Origin: Allacma fusca
Lineage: Eukaryota > Arthropoda > Collembola > Symphypleona > Sminthuridae
Direction: 5' to 3'
Length of the DNA: 64,000 bases
Assembly (NCBI GenBank): GCA_947179485.1
Contig: OX359247.1
Span: 12,004,588-12,068,587, forward strand
Below are positions 61,226 through 64,000 of the stretch, one piece after another (within the stretch, counting starts at the first letter, position 1; the number at the start of each line of letters is the position of its first letter). A program made the translations under genes and the position numbers. The notes under the pieces were generated by a model. It made no database searches. It was not told the origin of the DNA and was given only the letters and a program-made list of their open reading frames with translations.

Positions 61226-62653
61226 GATCACCTAATGAGTGTGCATTCAAATAAAGGGTTACAACATGTTTGTTTCGGTTATCTCGGTTATTCCTATACG
61301 TACATAAGATTCATATTCTACAACTTTGACTTTGCGAGTTCATTTTATCCGTTATTACGGAAGGGTGTTGCATTTCATACAATTAATTAAATAGTTGAAA
61401 GTTATTAATAAAATAAATTAAAGACGTTTACTTACTAAAACTTATTACGAGTTACCAGGTACCCTTCTTTTCTTTCTCTCCTTGCTCTTGCGTATATTGC
61501 CGCGTTTATATTCCGTATTGTGCCAGGTACTTGTTAACTAAAAATTACTTAAAATATTGTATAATAATTATTATTATTACATAATATGCTCACTCTGCAT
61601 TTACCCATTTAAGTGCACATTTTCCATCAAATGTGAGCTTTTCACGTTACGTAACTTGTTAAAATAAACTCCTAAAAGCGAGATTGGTGGGAACTAGACA
61701 AAGTGGGAATAATAGGAAAACTTTATATTTTTATTTCACAGAGCGCAGCGCATGCATAAACCATAAAGTTTTTTAGGGGCGACGCGAAACAAAATACCCA
61801 CATTATGATTGTGAATATTGTGTTCTGGCTGCGCAATCGCTCGGTCCTCACTCTAACCCAAATAATGGAGTATTTCATAAATATTTGATTCCCCCAATTT
61901 GTATAAATCCTTTTCCAGATTTTCTATAATTTGTTAAAGTTTCATTGACCTCGGTCAATTTTCGCGGTCACAGAGAAACGTGAAACAAAGTCGAAATGTT
62001 TTACGAGTTTTGAATTCAACGATTGTTTATTCCCTCACAATTGCTTTTAAGAAAATATTTCGACGCTCGTCTGTAGGAAATTTTATGGGCTTCCTACGGA
62101 GCTATTTGATAGGTTTCTATGTTGAGACTTGTTGGATGAGCCTTAAAAATATGGAACCAGGTTGGGTGAAATTCAGTCTCAGGAGTGCGAATCTGAGGAA
62201 GACCTGGAGCAGGAAGAATTTATTTATGATTCTGTAATTTTTTTGGCATGTCTGATCTGGCCGTTGTGAAATATTTTTTAAAAACTGAGATTAAAGTCAT
62301 TTTGATGGGGATTCATTCGATCGTAGTAATAATTTACCAAAATCAAAGTCCAATTGTAACAGTTTCATAAAGCTACGTCCATCAATATACTAATGTTCTT
62401 CGTCTGGGATAATACGCTGGGAATTTTTGTAAATTTTAATTGGTTAGGTTCTCTTGGTAGTCAGGAAAATTCAACGTCAACAAAATAAGTCATTATACAA
62501 ATCCAAATCCAATGTATGTAATTATACATTATTATGTAAATACTTGGGTTTGATTTACTGCAAAATGCTCCAAGTGTATAAGTACATGTGTAGATATATA
62601 AATTAGCACATATAGTTATTGCGGAACTTATTCCTTTACTCATATATTAAGGG
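61226..62653. other. spacer
   Basis: Upstream of the CENP-T-like gene and downstream of the last minus-strand gene. The 85-codon frame at 61980-62237 shows no recognisable content. No mobile element seen. Confidence 0.4.
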
Positions 62654-63541
62654 TTACACTTGCAGAACAGAAAATACGATGATCATTAGATGAAGAGCTG
62701 CTGGGAAAATACGATTAGTTTCACAAACAGCAAGAGCGCAGGCCGTAGTTAGTGATCCTGTTGGACTCATATACGGTCTGCAATTAATGAAAGGGGTTCC
62801 ACAAAATGTTCCAAAATCTGCATAGCATTTAGTATAATTACAGTTCAGCTCTGAATCCACACACACTGGCTTTCTTTGGAGGCGCACATAATTCCGAGTC
62901 TGGTTAGCATCCATCGACCGATGAACTATTGATTATTCAACAATCAGTTTTGCCCCATTTATTGTCTAAGGATCAATGTAAATATCTCTACTTTAAGAGG
63001 CAAGTCATGTACCTAACGAGTCGTTCCAGTTCTCTCCTTCGATAGATTTAGCGAGCGAAGTTCTGACTACCCGAACTACGCCCATGTCACCCTCTTTATC
63101 CGTTACATTCAGCTCCAAGCAAACGCATACTCCCGCACCAGTAGACGGATTTTTCAACTGACACATTAGAGGAATCCTTCTTGACCTGCAAATGAGATCT
63201 TGAGATTCCGTTGGAACGTAATCGTAAAGTGTGGTTATATTGCTAGCATTTTTATAAACAAATGATTCGTATCTCGCAATTGCAAGATTCTGATCCTTCA
63301 AATTCCCATGCGTCCGGACAATTATTTTCAAAATAGGAACTCTAAAAGCCATAAATGCGTAGTAGTCACATGGGTCACCGACTTGAGCTTGTTCATAATA
63401 TGTTTGCATGTATTGATCGATTGCAAGGCCAGCTAAGGTAGTTGGACAAATATTTAGAAAAGCGGTTGTCAGGATTAAGGTTTGCGTATGGATTCTAATT
63501 AGTGTGGTCAATTCCAACAGTTTCTTTAGATGATGAAACAT
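62654..63541 (-). CDS. secreted or surface-anchored protein, unrecognised
   Basis: Two exons, 63541-63013 and 62925-62654, join at phase 1 (donor GTACAT, acceptor TCAATAG) to give 266 residues. The N-terminus has a hydrophobic stretch (TLILTTAFLNICPTTLAGLA) typical of a signal peptide ending near residue 40. The mature region has about a dozen cysteines (DPCDYYAF, DLICRSR, LMCQLK, VCVCLEL, PVCVDSELNCNYTKC, FCGTPFINC, TTACALAVC) and N-glycosylation sites (NASN, NVTD, NDS, NYT). The C-terminus ends in ~18 hydrophobic residues (IFPAALHLMIIVFSVLQV) with no charged tail, like a GPI-anchor signal. I recognise no family. Confidence 0.65.
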
Positions 63542-64000
63542 TTTATTTCATTGACACCCCAACAGTATTTAACATTTTCTATCTTCACTATACGAAAAGT
63601 TCAAGCAGAGTCTTTCAGCGTGTCTTTAAAAATTATTGTGGTTGCTAAAATTTGAACAAATTTCAAGGAAGCGATGGGACATGGGACAAGGAGTGTTTGC
63701 AATTTGCAATAGCTGATCATGCAATAAATTTTAAGCCTTTAGCAAATTTAATTACATTCTGTGTTTTCTATATCGGAAGTAAAAATACTTTCAATAATTT
63801 ATTTTTCATTTTTCTTGGAGCTAAAAATTAGGTTAATTTTGTTTAAAACTGGGAAGAAATAATTTTGGATACGTTGTTTTTAAAGTTCTGTATACCCAAA
63901 CTCCAAAATACAAACCATAATTCCATCAACTCTAAACAACGAATTGCTTAGAATGTTGGGGTATGTACATTTTAAAACGGGCAAGCAATATGTTCTTCAA
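63542..64000. other. spacer at right edge
   Basis: Promoter-side flank of the last minus-strand gene. Nothing else seen. Confidence 0.35.

Overview
This is a eukaryotic, animal nuclear window: AT-rich DNA, spliced genes with GT-AG introns of about 90 bp up to several kb, AATAAA-type poly(A) signals, abundant GA/CT, GT and ATGT microsatellites, and cut-and-paste transposons with clear target-site duplications. The genes are metazoan. The compact multi-exon genes and TACATA/GTATGT-rich spacers would fit an arthropod, and a copepod is plausible, but nothing here fixes the species.

Layout. 0-6 kb is a transposon patch: two hAT-like elements of one family, one carrying a second, nested hAT-like element. 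6.2-9.5 kb (minus) is a three-exon gene for a ~1004-residue, mostly disordered protein ending in an HSP20/alpha-crystallin domain. 9.5-20 kb is non-coding and rich in microsatellites. 20.1-30.1 kb (plus) is a six-exon RBM24/RBM38/SUP-12-type RNA-binding protein. 30-40 kb is repeat country: foldback hairpins, Helitron-like 3' ends and more hAT-like elements. 39.9-41.2 kb is a five-exon SAM-domain gene with one in-frame stop. 44.0-45.0 kb is a three-exon centromeric histone H3 (CENP-A) candidate. 46.9-48.7 kb is an unrecognised single-pass membrane protein. 49.6-51.1 kb (minus) is a secreted RNase T2 with a decayed tandem copy of its last exon. 53.2-54.1 kb holds two small hydrophobic proteins. 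57.3-58.8 kb is a very divergent TATA-binding-protein paralogue. 59.1-61.2 kb (minus, tail-to-tail with the former) is a CENP-T-like kinetochore candidate. 62.7-63.5 kb (minus) is an unrecognised secreted or surface-anchored Cys-containing protein.

How the genes relate. They do not form a pathway as a set. The point of interest is that a CENP-A-like histone and a CENP-T-like histone-fold protein, which act at the same chromosomal site, lie about 15 kb apart, with a fast-evolving TBP paralogue adjoining the second. All exon joins were worked out by eye from reading frame and splice motifs, and are stated so they can be checked against RNA data.
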